DNA of 64,000 bases, from positions 81,659 through 145,658 of the forward strand of contig NZ_JAGSPI010000013.1 in assembly GCF_020381325.1 (NCBI RefSeq), written 5' to 3'. Below the pieces are notes generated by a model. The model was given only the letters and a program-made list of their open reading frames with translations, was not told where the DNA came from and ran no database searches. Each line of letters starts with the position of its first letter. Position 1 is the stretch's first letter. This DNA comes from Providencia vermicola (lineage in GTDB: Bacteria > Pseudomonadota > Gammaproteobacteria > Enterobacterales > Enterobacteriaceae). A program made the translations under genes and the position numbers. This document shows, piece after piece, positions 8,585-18,848 of the stretch.

Positions 8585-9223
8585 ATGAGGCTAATACTCT
8601 TTTTTTCTTTATTTTTATTATCTGGTTGTCTTTTGAAATCACCTAAAGACGATATTTTAAAACCTTCGTATAGGATGTTGAACTTTGGCTACGATAGTAA
8701 ATATTTATCATATGATTCAGGTTATAATGTTCTAATTCCTCCTCCTAAAAATGAAAAGGACTTTTATTTATTAAAAGATAAGGCAACGTCAGGTGACTCA
8801 GAGAGCAATTTATTAATGTTTAAATTGTTCTATAAAGATTCAAATTGTAATTACTTTTCTTTTGAAACTATAAATCCTAATTTTATTTGTGCAAAGGCTG
8901 TTGATTATTTAATTGATTCAGTCAATAGCAATCCTAATAATAATCTAGCCTTGTATGAAATGAGTAAGCTGTATTACAACGGCATTGTTTTAGAAAAAAA
9001 TGATAACAAGGCAATGGGTATTCTAGACAGAATAATAAAAAAAGGGGGAAGAAACGCGGTATTGGTTTGTGATTATTTAGTTGAAATAACACTTTTTGAT
9101 GATGATAGAAATATCAAAGACCTCGATAAAGCACGCTATTATGCCAATATTGGCGCAGAAAATGGCAGTGAAAAATGTCAAAAGTATCGTGATGATATCG
9201 ACAGTTATATAAATAATAAATGA
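8585..9223 (+). CDS. Predicted lipoprotein, Sel1/TPR-like, paralogue of next gene
   Basis: This 212-residue protein begins with a lipoprotein signal ending LLSGC (lipidated Cys15). I do not recognise a named family. The C-terminal half looks like short alpha-helical Sel1/TPR-type repeats: ALYEMSKLYYNGIVLEKND and KARYYANIGAENGSEKC. It shares with the protein encoded at 9309-10010 the lipobox position, the motif PSYRML just after the signal region, a pair of mid-protein cysteines and the repeat layout, so the two are paralogues. The region is very AT-rich compared with lysA and fadE on either side, which suggests acquired or fast-evolving DNA. The SD before the ATG is weak. Function unknown. 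Confidence 0.8.
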   Translation: MRLILFFSLFLLSGCLLKSPKDDILKPSYRMLNFGYDSKYLSYDSGYNVLIPPPKNEKDFYLLKDKATSGDSESNLLMFKLFYKDSNCNYFSFETINPNFICAKAVDYLIDSVNSNPNNNLALYEMSKLYYNGIVLEKNDNKAMGILDRIIKKGGRNAVLVCDYLVEITLFDDDRNIKDLDKARYYANIGAENGSEKCQKYRDDIDSYINNK

Positions 9224-9237
9224 AAGAGTAGGGGGGC

Positions 9238-9285
9238 ATGGAAAGTGAAACATATACGCCAGTGCATTATTTACGAGTTGGTTAA
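9238..9285 (+). CDS. Possible 15-residue ORF or gene remnant between the lipoproteins
   Basis: An ATG with a G-rich Shine-Dalgarno-like AGGGGGG 1-2 bases upstream opens a 15-codon frame (MESETYTPVHYLRVG, then TAA). It is too short to classify. It may be chance, a leader, or the end of a deleted gene between the two paralogues. Confidence 0.15.
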   Translation: MESETYTPVHYLRVG

Positions 9286-9308
9286 TAAAAGATAAAGACG
9301 GTACTAAA

Positions 9309-10010
9309 ATGAGATATATATTTATTTTTCTAATTTTTACTCTAATTGGATGTCAGTCAAATCTACATTCCGAAAGGTTTTTACAGAATAACGATGTTAG
9401 AACTCCCTCTTATAGAATGCTAGCATTTTTTATCGAGAGTATAAAATTTAAACAAGAAAAAAAACTTTTCCAAACGATGCTACCAATCCAAAGCGTAAAA
9501 AATTTTTATGAACTTCAATATAAAGCCAATAAAGGTGATGCAAAAAGCCATTATCTTTTGTTTTTATTATATTTTGATGATTCAGCCTGTTCTAAAAATA
9601 GTTTGGTTAATTTAAAACGGGTTGCTGATGAAAATTGCAAGATTGCGTTAGAACATTTAAATGAAACAGTGAATATTGATCCTAATTTTCAGCTAGGCTT
9701 GTATAAACTCGCTTATTTTAACCAGTATGGTATTGGTGTGGATGTTAATTTTAATCAGTCAATAGCGTATTGGGAAAGGTTAAAGGAAACACAAGGTTAT
9801 TATCGAGAATTAGCATTGACGTCAGCAGCAAATATCTATTTTTATGAGTTTAATGAAATAGGTAAGGCAAAGGAATATTTAACCATTTGTGCAAAAGAAG
9901 GTGGGGCTAGGTGCCAATTTGAATTAAATGGTTGGGATAACAAAATGAAGTTACGTCCTTATATATTGGATGCAAAAAATAGAGAGCGCGGGCTAGAAAA
10001 TAGTGAATAG
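9309..10010 (+). CDS. Predicted lipoprotein, Sel1/TPR-like, paralogue of previous gene
   Basis: A 233-residue protein with a lipoprotein signal ending TLIGC (Cys15). It resembles the protein at 8585-9223: PSYRML occurs after the signal, NFYELQYKANKGDAKSHYLL matches the DFYLLKDKATSGDSESNLL region there, and both carry two mid-protein cysteines. The C-terminal half has Sel1-like helical pairs (LYKLAYFNQYGIGVDVN, KAKEYLTICAKEGGARC). Likely exported and membrane-anchored. Function unknown; Sel1-type lipoproteins occur in many settings, including as partners of secreted effectors, but nothing here shows that. AT-rich like its neighbour. Confidence 0.8.
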   Translation: MRYIFIFLIFTLIGCQSNLHSERFLQNNDVRTPSYRMLAFFIESIKFKQEKKLFQTMLPIQSVKNFYELQYKANKGDAKSHYLLFLLYFDDSACSKNSLVNLKRVADENCKIALEHLNETVNIDPNFQLGLYKLAYFNQYGIGVDVNFNQSIAYWERLKETQGYYRELALTSAANIYFYEFNEIGKAKEYLTICAKEGGARCQFELNGWDNKMKLRPYILDAKNRERGLENSE

Positions 10011-10072
10011 TCAGTATTATTCCTTCAAGTTAAGTCTTCGGTGTAGTTTAACCCATTAATAGTAATAACAAA

Positions 10073-10103
10073 AAACTCAAGGAGTATGATGCTCCTTGAG
10101 TTT
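10073..10103. terminator. Bidirectional terminator between lipoprotein and fadE
   Basis: A perfect 12-bp stem (AAACTCAAGGAG with CTCCTTGAGTTT) surrounds a 7-base loop. An A tract precedes it on the + strand (T tract for minus-strand fadE), and three T at the end of the stem serve the + direction. It separates two convergent genes. Confidence 0.8.
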
Positions 10104-10120
10104 CATTGCTTATTTATAAA

Positions 10121-12586
10121 CTAAGCGGCTTTCTTTTTCTTGCTAACGTCTTCGTTTGACGGTTCATCAGGAGACTTTTTTGACGGAAGCACTCCTAAGT
10201 CATCAAATTCAAACTCATCGACATTAATCGTACGTAACCGGCTCGCTTCTGCTTTACGTAGGATATCGGCTTCTTCCTGCGTGATGACATTTTCAGGCAG
10301 CATTTGATCTGCCAGTTTGTCTAAACGGGTGAAGCTCAGTTTACGTTCTTTCAGGCGGCAGATACGCTCGAAAATAGGCTCAGCAGCGATGATGTCATAT
10401 AAAGCCTGATTTACTAACCCATGAGGGTTATTTTCTGTTGGCGTTAAGTATTGACCACGGCCTAATCTGTCACGAGTTTCTGATGGTTCCATCAACAGCT
10501 GTGCCAATTTATGATCAAGTTTGTCTGATGGCATGGACATCGCACGGCCTGTAGGGAACAAGGTCACTCGCATAATTGTTGCCACCATTTTGTTCGGGAA
10601 GTTTTTCAGCAGATCATCAATCGCTTTTTCAGACTGATATAAACAATCTTCAACAGCCCATTTTACCAGTGGTAAATCTGCTTTTTGGCGACCTTCATCT
10701 TCATAGCGTTTTAAGGTGGCTGATGCAAGATACAGGTTGCTGAGGATATCCCCTAAGCGAGCTGAAATACGTTCGCGACGTTTTAAGCTGCCACCTAACA
10801 CACCCATTGCGACATCGGATAACAACGCTAAGTTAGCACTATGGCGATTTAACATCTGATAATAGCGGCGTGTTTCATCTTTGGTTGGTGCATGACTACC
10901 ACGACCGTTAGTTAAACCTAACCAGAAGCTGCGGAATTGGTTACTAATGACATGACCAATGTGACCAAATACGGCTTTATCAAATTTGTGTAGGTTGTTA
11001 TCTTGCGCTGCCGCCATTTCCTCTAAGACGAATGGATGGCAACGAATTGCACCTTGACCAAAGATAATCATACTGCGAGTAAGGATGTTCGCCCCTTCAA
11101 CAGTAATTGCAATCGGTGCACCTTGATAAGCCCGTGCAACAAAGTTGGAGTCCCCTAAGCAGATACCTTTACCGCCTGTGATATCCATCGCATCAATAAT
11201 GGCGCGCTGACCGCGGTGGGTACAGTGGTACTTAACGATAGCCGAAAGTACTGCGGGTTTTTCGCCTAACATAATACCAGAGGTAATTAATGTGGCTGCT
11301 GCATCCATCAAGTAAGTATTACCGGCGATGCGTGCTAAGGGTTCTTCGATACCTTCCATTTTGCCAATCGGTAATTTGAATTGGCGGCGAATATAAGAAT
11401 AGGCACCTGTTGCAATAGCAATACTTTTTAAGCTCCCTGTTGAGTTAGATGGCAAGGTGATACCACGCCCAACAGATAGACATTCCACTAACATTCTCCA
11501 GCCTTGTCCCGCCATTTTTGGCCCGCCGATGATATAATCGATAGGAACAAAAATGTCTTTTCCGCGAGTCGGGCCATTCATAAATGGAATATTGAGTGGG
11601 AAGTGACGGTGACCAATTTCAACGCCCGGCGTGTTGGTTGGAATTAATGCACAGGTGATGCCGAGGTTTTTCTCACCGCCTAATAGTTTGTCTGGATCTG
11701 ACAATTTAAACGCAAGGCCAAGTACAGTGGCGATAGGCGCTAAGGTAATATAGCGTTTATTCCATGATAAACGCATACCTAATACTTGTTCACCCTGCCA
11801 TTCCCCCATACAGACAACACCAGAATCGGGAATCGCACCTGCATCGGAGCCTGCTTCAGGGCTAGTTAAGGCAAAACACGGAATTTCTTCACCCGTTGCT
11901 AAGCCTGGTAGGTAGCGTTGTTTTTGCTCATCAGTACCATAATGCTGTAATAATTCACCTGGGCCTAATGAGTTTGGTACACCCACCGTAATGGCTAAAA
12001 TACCTGATACACCTGCAAGTTTTTGTAATACTTGGGATTGCGCGTAAGCTGAAAACTCAAGACCACCATATTCTTTTTTGATGATCATGGCGAAAAAGCG
12101 GTGATCGCGAAGATATTGCCAAACTTCAGGCGTTAAGTCAGCAAGCTCATGGCTAACTTCAAAATCATTTACCATGCCACACACAGTTTCTACTGGGCCA
12201 TCAATAAACGCTTGTTCTTCTGCCGTTAACTGTGGTTTTGGATAATTATGCAGTTTGTTCCAATCAGGCGCACCACGGAAAAGGTCGCCTTCCCACCATG
12301 TTGTTCCTGCGTCAATAGCCTCTTTTTCGGTTCTCGACATTGGCGGCATGACTTTTTGGAACATTTTCATTGCACGTGCTGAGAAAAAGGATTGGCGTAC
12401 AGGAGAAAAAACAAATGGGAATAAGACTAGAGCGACTGGCAGCAACATCCAATAACTCCAAATATTTAACATGCCCATGACGACAGTATAGGCTAATAGC
12501 AGTACTGTACTGAGTACAAGAGAGGTTCTGTGATAACTAAGTACGCCAATTAAGGCGAGAAATAACACAATGCTAAGAAGGATCAT
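10121..12586 (-). CDS. fadE: Acyl-CoA dehydrogenase FadE
   Basis: FadE catalyses the first step of fatty acid beta-oxidation, the FAD-dependent oxidation of acyl-CoA to 2-enoyl-CoA. The 821 residues fit the unusually long enterobacterial form (814 in E. coli). Two hydrophobic N-terminal segments (about residues 1-65) suggest inner-membrane association. The dehydrogenase core is seen in [20 protein letters not shown] (near residue 240) and [15 protein letters not shown] (near 460). The Lys/Asp-rich tail ends KKKKAA. A strong FadR operator lies 23 bases upstream of the start, so repression by FadR in the absence of long-chain acyl-CoA is expected. Confidence 0.97.
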   Translation of the reverse strand: MILLSIVLFLALIGVLSYHRTSLVLSTVLLLAYTVVMGMLNIWSYWMLLPVALVLFPFVFSPVRQSFFSARAMKMFQKVMPPMSRTEKEAIDAGTTWWEGDLFRGAPDWNKLHNYPKPQLTAEEQAFIDGPVETVCGMVNDFEVSHELADLTPEVWQYLRDHRFFAMIIKKEYGGLEFSAYAQSQVLQKLAGVSGILAITVGVPNSLGPGELLQHYGTDEQKQRYLPGLATGEEIPCFALTSPEAGSDAGAIPDSGVVCMGEWQGEQVLGMRLSWNKRYITLAPIATVLGLAFKLSDPDKLLGGEKNLGITCALIPTNTPGVEIGHRHFPLNIPFMNGPTRGKDIFVPIDYIIGGPKMAGQGWRMLVECLSVGRGITLPSNSTGSLKSIAIATGAYSYIRRQFKLPIGKMEGIEEPLARIAGNTYLMDAAATLITSGIMLGEKPAVLSAIVKYHCTHRGQRAIIDAMDITGGKGICLGDSNFVARAYQGAPIAITVEGANILTRSMIIFGQGAIRCHPFVLEEMAAAQDNNLHKFDKAVFGHIGHVISNQFRSFWLGLTNGRGSHAPTKDETRRYYQMLNRHSANLALLSDVAMGVLGGSLKRRERISARLGDILSNLYLASATLKRYEDEGRQKADLPLVKWAVEDCLYQSEKAIDDLLKNFPNKMVATIMRVTLFPTGRAMSMPSDKLDHKLAQLLMEPSETRDRLGRGQYLTPTENNPHGLVNQALYDIIAAEPIFERICRLKERKLSFTRLDKLADQMLPENVITQEEADILRKAEASRLRTINVDEFEFDDLGVLPSKKSPDEPSNEDVSKKKKAA

Positions 12587-12977
12587 AGTGGATCTCCTGT
12601 CGACTTGTAAGAGGTCTGACCTGTTTGATAACTTAATCTATACCTAGCAATAAAGAATTAGCAATATATTTACATCTTAATTACAACTTAGTTCACAAAA
12701 AAATCAAATAATGGGGGGGATAGTTGAAATTAAAATTATTACCATTAAAGAAAATAAGGTTATTAAGCATAACAAAACGTTATTTTTGTCGACGAGCTCA
12801 AGACAGCACAATCAAAAGTAGAAACAAAAAGCCCCCTGTGCAACAATCTGAGTATTAAAGCTTAATGACTGATATCCATCTGAATTTGTGTCCTAGTGCG
12901 AACGATTTACTGTAAATCATTTTGGATGTAAGTTGGCTATATTCTCAATAACGTATTCTTAATTAAGGGGAAACCTC
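12587..12977. other. fadE-gmhA divergent intergenic region (391 bp)
   Basis: Apart from the FadR operator, this AT-rich interval holds a perfect operator-like palindrome GATTTAC-T-GTAAATC at 12904-12918, about 60 bases before gmhA. I see no gene in it. Confidence 0.6.
12609..12625. promoter_or_regulatory. FadR operator upstream of fadE
   Basis: The 17-base sequence AAGAGGTCTGACCTGTT contains the full GGTCNGACC core of the FadR consensus with good flanks. It lies 23 bases before the fadE start, where FadR binding would block transcription. The match is direct; binding is inferred from the E. coli fad regulon. Confidence 0.85.
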
Positions 12978-13556
12978 ATGTACCAAGATTTGATCCGCAG
13001 TGAATTAACTGAAGCGGCTGAGACGTTATCAAATTTCCTAAGTGACGAAGCGAATATCGAAGCCATTCAACAAGCGGCTGTGTTATTAGCGGACTCTTTT
13101 AAAGCAGGCGGCAAAGTCTTATCTTGTGGCAATGGTGGATCTCACTGCGATGCGATGCATTTTGCTGAAGAATTGACCGGCCGTTATCGTGAAAACCGTC
13201 CAGGTTATCCAGCTATTGCGATCTCAGATGTGAGCCATTTATCCTGTGTGAGTAATGACTTCGGCTATGAGTTTGTTTTCTCTCGTTTTATTGAAGCTGT
13301 TGGCATGAAAGGTGATGTGTTGCTGGGAATTTCAACGTCAGGTAACTCAGGAAATATTATCAAAGCGATTGCCGCTGCACGTGAAAAAGGTATGAAAGTC
13401 ATCACATTAACAGGAAAAGATGGTGGCAAAATGGCAGGCACGGCAGATATTGAAATTCGTGTACCTCATTTTGGTTATGCGGATCGTATTCAAGAGATTC
13501 ATATCAAAGTTATCCATATCCTTATTCAATTAATTGAAAAAGAGATGGTGAAGTAA
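12978..13556 (+). CDS. gmhA: Phosphoheptose isomerase
   Basis: GmhA (LpcA) converts sedoheptulose 7-phosphate to D-glycero-D-manno-heptose 7-phosphate, the first step to the heptose of the lipopolysaccharide core. The 192-residue length is exactly that of E. coli. The SIS domain is clear: [19 protein letters not shown] (about residues 49-67, including the catalytic glutamate), [11 protein letters not shown] (about 117-127), and the C-terminal [13 protein letters not shown] with the catalytic histidine. AAGGGG precedes the ATG. It is followed by yafJ, as in E. coli. Confidence 0.98.
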   Translation: MYQDLIRSELTEAAETLSNFLSDEANIEAIQQAAVLLADSFKAGGKVLSCGNGGSHCDAMHFAEELTGRYRENRPGYPAIAISDVSHLSCVSNDFGYEFVFSRFIEAVGMKGDVLLGISTSGNSGNIIKAIAAAREKGMKVITLTGKDGGKMAGTADIEIRVPHFGYADRIQEIHIKVIHILIQLIEKEMVK

Positions 13557-13583
13557 CGATTTAGCCGTTGTAGGAGCTTTTAA

Positions 13584-14351
13584 ATGTGCGAGTTGCTTGG
13601 CATGAGTGCCAATGTTCCAACAGATATTACCTTTAGTTTGAGTGGGTTAATTTCTCGTGGTGGCCAAACTGGACCACACAAAGATGGCTGGGGAATCACG
13701 TTTTACGAAGGTCTCGGGTGTCGCACATTTAAAGATCCACAACCGAGCTTTACATCCCCCGTTGCGCGTTTTGTGCAGGAATACCCCATCAAGTCTGAAA
13801 GTATTGTGGCGCATATCCGCCAAGCTAATCGAGGGGATGTATCGTTAGTGAACACTCACCCTTTCACCAGAGAGCTATGGGGACGTAATTGGACTTATGC
13901 TCATAATGGACAACTTAAGGGATATCGTTCCCTTAACACAGGGCGTTATTGGCCGATTGGGGAAACAGACAGTGAATGGGCATTTTGTTGGATTTTGCAA
14001 CAACTGAGTGAAAAATATCCACGAAAACCATCAAACTGGAAAAGCGTCTTTCGTTTTATTGCAACTTTAGCTGATCAATTGCGTAGCAAAGGTGTCTTCA
14101 ATATGTTGTTGTCTGATGGGCAATATTTGATGGCGTTTAGCTCAACGAAATTACATTGGATCACGCGTAAAGCGCCGTTTGGCATGGCTAAGTTGCTCGA
14201 TCAAGATATTGAAATTGATTTTGCACAGTGCACAACACCAACAGATATCGTCTCTGTGATTGCAACTCAACCTTTGACAGGCAATGAAGACTGGCAAAGG
14301 ATTGAGCCAGGTAATTTTGTGTTATTCCACCTTGGTCAGCGCATACTGTGA
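13584..14351 (+). CDS. yafJ: Class II glutamine amidotransferase family protein YafJ
   Basis: A cytoplasmic Ntn-type (class II) glutamine amidotransferase-like domain of unknown substrate. The catalytic Cys2 follows the initiator Met (MCELLGMSAN), as required for Ntn hydrolases. Other family segments are GGQTGPHKDGWGITFY, IVAHIRQANRG and NTHPFTRELWGR, with THNG-type residues in YAHNGQLKGY. The 255-residue length matches E. coli YafJ. GGAG lies before the ATG. It follows gmhA by 27 bases and its last 30 bases overlap the convergent yafK. Confidence 0.95.
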   Translation: MCELLGMSANVPTDITFSLSGLISRGGQTGPHKDGWGITFYEGLGCRTFKDPQPSFTSPVARFVQEYPIKSESIVAHIRQANRGDVSLVNTHPFTRELWGRNWTYAHNGQLKGYRSLNTGRYWPIGETDSEWAFCWILQQLSEKYPRKPSNWKSVFRFIATLADQLRSKGVFNMLLSDGQYLMAFSSTKLHWITRKAPFGMAKLLDQDIEIDFAQCTTPTDIVSVIATQPLTGNEDWQRIEPGNFVLFHLGQRIL

Positions 14352-15059
14352 TTTCATCCCTAACAACTTTGTTGGGGTATCAGGTAGGCCCATGACTGCA
14401 TATTTTCCTGAATTTACAGAGACCTGTGCGAGTCTTCCTGTTTGGTTGAAATACTCATAGGCAGGCTGCAGTTGCTTCCAAAACGTGTAATGGCTTGAAT
14501 TTCGGTAGCGCAGCATATTTTCTTTCGTCATTTTAAACGGATAGATATTCACGTTAATCGTCGATTGGCCGTTTAGCAATGCGGTTTCTACCGTTTGGTA
14601 AATTTCGCCCATGTATTTATCAGTCATCGCATAACAACCTACCGACACGCAGCTGCCGTGGATCATCAGGTAACTTCCGCTATACCCTTGGGCTTTATCA
14701 AACTCATTAGGGAAACCAATATTGATAGATCGGTAATACCGACTATTAGGGTTGAGCTGCTCTGCCGTAATTTGATAGAAACCTTCAGGGCTTTTAAGAT
14801 CACCCTCTATTTTCTTTGGCCCTAACCCACCAGAAAACTTACAAATTGGATAGGTTTTCGACAAGGTATATTTGCCTGACGGTGCTTTTTGGTATAGTTC
14901 AAGCACACCTTCTTGTTTAAATATTTGTATAAATATCGATGAGTCAAGATTCGCTCGTGATTCATTCTTTAGCAAAAATGAAGCGTTATCTGCCTGAGCA
15001 ACCAATGTATACATGAGTACAAATGGAGATATGGCACAAAGTAATTTACTTTTTTTCAT
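14322..15059 (-). CDS. yafK: YafK family L,D-transpeptidase-fold protein (DpaA/LdtF)
   Basis: YafK has a YkuD (L,D-transpeptidase) domain; the E. coli protein (DpaA, LdtF) releases Braun lipoprotein from peptidoglycan. The protein has 245 residues with a signal peptide ending near VAQA (residue 23), so it acts in the periplasm. The active-site motif HGSCVSVGCYAMTD lies near residues 133-146, with the catalytic cysteine in GCYAM. The approach FPNEFDKAQG and GLGPKKIEGDLKSPEGFY are family-typical. The gene sits next to yafJ as in E. coli, and is convergent with it. Confidence 0.95.
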   Translation of the reverse strand: MKKSKLLCAISPFVLMYTLVAQADNASFLLKNESRANLDSSIFIQIFKQEGVLELYQKAPSGKYTLSKTYPICKFSGGLGPKKIEGDLKSPEGFYQITAEQLNPNSRYYRSINIGFPNEFDKAQGYSGSYLMIHGSCVSVGCYAMTDKYMGEIYQTVETALLNGQSTINVNIYPFKMTKENMLRYRNSSHYTFWKQLQPAYEYFNQTGRLAQVSVNSGKYAVMGLPDTPTKLLGMKSQYALTKVE

Positions 15060-15474
15060 GCTTAAGCCAAATATTGAAGGTGATGTTGATTAAAAATAAC
15101 ACATGTTTTACACATTTTAGACGAGCTGTTTAAAAATTAATATAGGTTGTTAATAGTTTTTAAATGAATCTTTATTGATTAAATAATAAACAGTCATCGA
15201 TAAACATGAGCTTATTGCTCGGCAATATCGAATTGTTAATGGAAAAAATTAAATAATAATGCAATTTGCTTGAACTATGTCACTTCTCTAGACGGACAGC
15301 GTGAGCTGAAACTGATAAAATTACGACTGGCAGAAGACAAGAATTTAGTAACAATTTTGTGAGAATACTCGCTCAAGTCACGAAGGTGACTTGAGTAGTT
15401 TTTATGACTGAGTCGCTATCATTCATTGCTGAATCGTTAGCTTAGGGTTTAACTGATAAACTTGTGCAGATCTT
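15060..15474. other. yafK-nqrA intergenic region (415 bp), possible small RNA
   Basis: This long AT-rich interval separates divergent yafK and nqrA. It contains a perfect terminator-like hairpin at 15372-15395 with a T run, about 70 bases before nqrA and not belonging to any visible gene. The roughly 110 bases before it are less AT-rich and could be a small RNA or an nqr leader. The nqrA promoter probably lies downstream of the hairpin or is attenuated by it. Confidence 0.4.
15372..15403 (+). terminator. Orphan terminator hairpin upstream of nqrA
   Basis: A perfect 10-bp stem (CTCAAGTCAC with GTGACTTGAG) surrounds the 4-base loop GAAG and is followed by TAG and TTTTT. No coding sequence on the + strand ends before it, so it ends either a small RNA or a leader transcript. 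Confidence 0.7.
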
Positions 15475-16818
15475 ATGATTAAAATTAAAAAAGGCCTCAA
15501 CCTTCCCATCGCAGGTGAGCCAGCCCAAGTGATAGAAGACGGCCCGAAAATTCAACACGTAGCATTGCTAGGTGAGGAATATGTCGGAATGCGTCCTTCG
15601 ATGCTGGTTAAAGAAGGTGAGCGTGTAATAAAAGGGCAGGTTCTTTTTGAAGATAAAAAGAACCCAGGGGTCGTATTTACGAGTCCTGCCTGCGGAAAAA
15701 TTGTTGCTATTCATCGTGGTGAGCGTCGTGTACTTCAATCTGTAGTCATCGAAATTGAGGGTGATGAACAAGTCACTTTTGCTGCATATACCCGTGATGA
15801 ACTACCTGCATTAACTCGTGAGCAAGTCGAAGATAACCTAATTAAATCAGGTATGTGGACCTCTTTAAGAACGCGTCCATTTAGCCGTTCTCCACAACCA
15901 GGTTCTTCACCTATTGCTATTTTTGTGACTGCAATGGATACCAGCCCATTAGCTGCTGATCCTGTTGGTATTATTCGCGAAAATGAGCAAGCATTTAATG
16001 ATGGCTTATTGGTTCTTAGCCACTTAACGGAAGGTAAAATCCATGTATGCCATGGAGAGGGAGATTTACCAAAGGTTAACAGCCAATCACAAATTGCTTA
16101 TACCCAGTTTGGTGGGCCACACCCTGCGGGGTTAGCTGGTACTCACATTCACTTCTTGGAGCCCGTTAGCATCAAGAAAAAAGTGTGGAGCTTGAATTAT
16201 CAAGATGTTATCGCTATTGGGAAGCTATTTGTTACGGGTCACTTATACACTGACCGTGTGGTTTCCCTTGCAGGGCCACAAGTTGAAAAGCCGCGCTTAG
16301 TCCGCACCCGCCTTGGGGCTGATTTATATGAATTGACCCAAGGACAACTCAAAGCAGGTGAAAACCGTATTATTTCGGGTTCTGTGCTTTGGGGGGTTAC
16401 CTGTGATGAAACCCATCACTATCTTGGTCGTTTTCATAACCAAGTTTCTGTTCTCGCAGAAGGCCGTGAAAAAGAATTATTTGGATGGATTATGCCAGGG
16501 GTAAATAAATTCACTATTACCCGTACAACGATTGGGCATTTTTTGAAAAATAAACGCTTTAACTTCACGACGACGATGAATGGTGGTGAGCGTTCAATGG
16601 TACCAATTGGTAACTACGAACGTGTGATGCCGCTGGACATCATGATTACGCACTTGTTGCGCGATCTCCTTGCGGGGGATACCGATACATCACAAGAACT
16701 AGGCTGTTTAGAGCTGGATGAAGAAGATTTGGGGTTATGTACCTACGTCTGCCCAGCGAAGTATGAATACGGTCCGGTGCTACGTGATGTGTTGTCCAAG
16801 ATAGAGCTAGAAGGGTAA
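15475..16818 (+). CDS. nqrA: Na+-NQR subunit A
   Basis: NqrA is the cytoplasm-facing peripheral subunit of the sodium-translocating NADH:ubiquinone reductase and takes part in quinone binding. The 447-residue length and N-terminus [16 protein letters not shown] match the family. Further typical segments are [33 protein letters not shown] and the C-terminal [14 protein letters not shown]. It is the first gene of nqrABCDEF; nqrB starts 4 bases after it. The Shine-Dalgarno is weak and a hairpin lies upstream. Confidence 0.98.
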   Translation: MIKIKKGLNLPIAGEPAQVIEDGPKIQHVALLGEEYVGMRPSMLVKEGERVIKGQVLFEDKKNPGVVFTSPACGKIVAIHRGERRVLQSVVIEIEGDEQVTFAAYTRDELPALTREQVEDNLIKSGMWTSLRTRPFSRSPQPGSSPIAIFVTAMDTSPLAADPVGIIRENEQAFNDGLLVLSHLTEGKIHVCHGEGDLPKVNSQSQIAYTQFGGPHPAGLAGTHIHFLEPVSIKKKVWSLNYQDVIAIGKLFVTGHLYTDRVVSLAGPQVEKPRLVRTRLGADLYELTQGQLKAGENRIISGSVLWGVTCDETHHYLGRFHNQVSVLAEGREKELFGWIMPGVNKFTITRTTIGHFLKNKRFNFTTTMNGGERSMVPIGNYERVMPLDIMITHLLRDLLAGDTDTSQELGCLELDEEDLGLCTYVCPAKYEYGPVLRDVLSKIELEG

Positions 16819-16822
16819 TTCC

Positions 16823-18061
16823 ATGGGTCTGAAACATTTATTTGAAAAATATGAGCACCATTTTGAGCCCGGTGGAAAGTTAGCGAAATACTATGCACTG
16901 TATGAAGCAGTTTCGACTGTTTTCTACACGCCGGGTACAGTCACTAAAGGTCGTTCTCATGTCCGAGATACTATCGATCTTAAACGTATGATGATCTTGG
17001 TGTGGCTCGCCGTTTTTCCAGCGATGTTCTGGGGGATGTATAATGTGGGAAATCAAGCGATCCCTGCATTACATCAACTATATAGTGGTGTTGAATTACA
17101 GCAAATTATTGCGAGTGATTGGCATTACAGCTTAGCGCAGTTCTTAGGCGCATCATTGTCGATGGACGCAGGATGGGGAAGTAAAATGCTGCTAGGTGCA
17201 GTGTATTTTCTTCCTATTTATGCCGTTGTTTTCTTGGTTGGCGGGTTCTGGGAAGTTTTATTTGCCATGATCCGTGGACATGAAATCAACGAAGGTTTTT
17301 TCATCACATCCATCTTATTTGCATTGATCGTTCCGCCTACAATCCCACTTTGGCAGGCTGCACTAGGGATTACCTTTGGTGTGGTTGTTGCGAAGGAAAT
17401 CTTTGGGGGAACAGGGCGTAACTTCTTAAACCCTGCATTAGCGGGTCGTGCATTCTTATTCTTTGCTTACCCTGCACAAATTTCGGGCGATTTAGTTTGG
17501 ACTGCGGCAGATGGTTTTTCAGGTGCAACGCCATTGTCCCAATGGGCAACGGGCGGTGAGCACGCACTGATGAATACCGTGAGTGGCGAACCTATTACAT
17601 GGATGCAAGCGTTTTTAGGTAACATGCCTGGCTCTATCGGTGAAGTATCGACACTGATGCTGTTTATCGGTGGCGCGCTGATTATGTTCTTTCGCATCGC
17701 ATCATGGCGTATTGTGGCTGGCGTGATGCTGGGCATGATCGCGATGTCTTATGTGTTTAATCTTATCGGTTCAGACACTAACCCATTATTTGCGATGCCA
17801 TGGTGGTGGCATATGGTGTTAGGCGGTTTTGCATTCGGTATGATTTTTATGGCGACAGACCCTGTATCCGCGTCATTTACAGATAAAGGTAAATGGGCTT
17901 ACGGTATTCTGATCGGCGTAATGTGTGTTCTTATCAGGGTGGTTAACCCAGCTTACCCAGAAGGGATGATGCTGGCTATCCTGTTCGCCAATCTGTTTGC
18001 TCCTCTGTTTGACTATCTGGTCGTTCAGGCAAATATTAAGCGGAGAAAAGCTCGTGGCTAA
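16823..18061 (+). CDS. nqrB: Na+-NQR subunit B
   Basis: NqrB is a polytopic membrane subunit of Na+-NQR that carries a covalently bound FMN and riboflavin and forms part of the sodium path. The flavinylation motif SGAT is present in [16 protein letters not shown] near residue 235; ApbE, encoded downstream, attaches FMN to its threonine. About ten hydrophobic helices are visible over 412 residues. The N-terminus [19 protein letters not shown] is typical. It overlaps the nqrC start by 8 bases, suggesting translational coupling. Confidence 0.98.
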   Translation: MGLKHLFEKYEHHFEPGGKLAKYYALYEAVSTVFYTPGTVTKGRSHVRDTIDLKRMMILVWLAVFPAMFWGMYNVGNQAIPALHQLYSGVELQQIIASDWHYSLAQFLGASLSMDAGWGSKMLLGAVYFLPIYAVVFLVGGFWEVLFAMIRGHEINEGFFITSILFALIVPPTIPLWQAALGITFGVVVAKEIFGGTGRNFLNPALAGRAFLFFAYPAQISGDLVWTAADGFSGATPLSQWATGGEHALMNTVSGEPITWMQAFLGNMPGSIGEVSTLMLFIGGALIMFFRIASWRIVAGVMLGMIAMSYVFNLIGSDTNPLFAMPWWWHMVLGGFAFGMIFMATDPVSASFTDKGKWAYGILIGVMCVLIRVVNPAYPEGMMLAILFANLFAPLFDYLVVQANIKRRKARG

Positions 18062-18848
18062 TGAAAAAACAATTAATAACGATGGCGTTGGCAGAACATT
18101 TCTTGTTGTGTTTATTCTATGCCTCGTGTGTTCAATTATTGTTGCTGGGGCCGCGGTTGGGTTAAAACCACAGCAACAGGAACAAATCCAATTAGATACT
18201 CAACGTAATATTTTGAGTGTCGCGGGGCTTTCAACGCCGAAAATGAGCGCAGAAGACGTGCAGAAAGTGTATGGCGAGCGTATCGAACCGAAGCTTTTAA
18301 ACTTCAAAACGAATGAGTTATCTGATAGCACAGGGCATTTTGTGCTAAATGATGAACTGCGTAGTGATGAAACGAGTATTGCACTTTCACCGCAGGAAGA
18401 TATTGCGAAAATTCGTCGTCGTGCGAATAGTGCTGAAATCTACTTGGTAAAAGATGGTTCAGGCAAAGTCTCGCAAATTATTTTACCTGTTTACGGTTCA
18501 GGCTTGTGGTCAGTGATGTACGCTTTTATTGCGGTTGATGTTGATGGCGTGACATCTCGAGGTATCACTTACTACGCACATGGTGAAACACCAGGGCTGG
18601 GTGGGGAAGTGGATAACCCGCAGTGGAAAGCGCAATGGCCAGGCAAAAAACTGTTTAATGAACAAGGTATCCCAGCAATTAAAATTGTGCGTAGTGGTGC
18701 AACCGATAGCCCTTATGGTATCGATGGCCTTTCGGGGGCGACTCTGACATCAAATGGTATCCAGCACATGTTTGATTTCTGGTTAGGTGACAACGGCTTT
18801 GGTCCGTTCCTGAAAAAAGTACGTGAAGGAGCGCTGAATAATGGCTGA
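18054..18848 (+). CDS. nqrC: Na+-NQR subunit C
   Basis: NqrC holds the second covalent FMN of Na+-NQR on its periplasmic domain, after a single N-terminal membrane helix (about residues 14-36, [20 protein letters not shown]). The flavinylation motif is seen in [12 protein letters not shown] near residue 225. The start is a GTG at 18054 inside the end of nqrB: it gives [11 protein letters not shown] and a 264-residue protein of normal length, whereas an ATG further upstream would lie deep in nqrB and add a nonsense extension. nqrD begins 8 bases before this gene ends. Confidence 0.95.
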   Translation: MANEKTINNDGVGRTFLVVFILCLVCSIIVAGAAVGLKPQQQEQIQLDTQRNILSVAGLSTPKMSAEDVQKVYGERIEPKLLNFKTNELSDSTGHFVLNDELRSDETSIALSPQEDIAKIRRRANSAEIYLVKDGSGKVSQIILPVYGSGLWSVMYAFIAVDVDGVTSRGITYYAHGETPGLGGEVDNPQWKAQWPGKKLFNEQGIPAIKIVRSGATDSPYGIDGLSGATLTSNGIQHMFDFWLGDNGFGPFLKKVREGALNNG

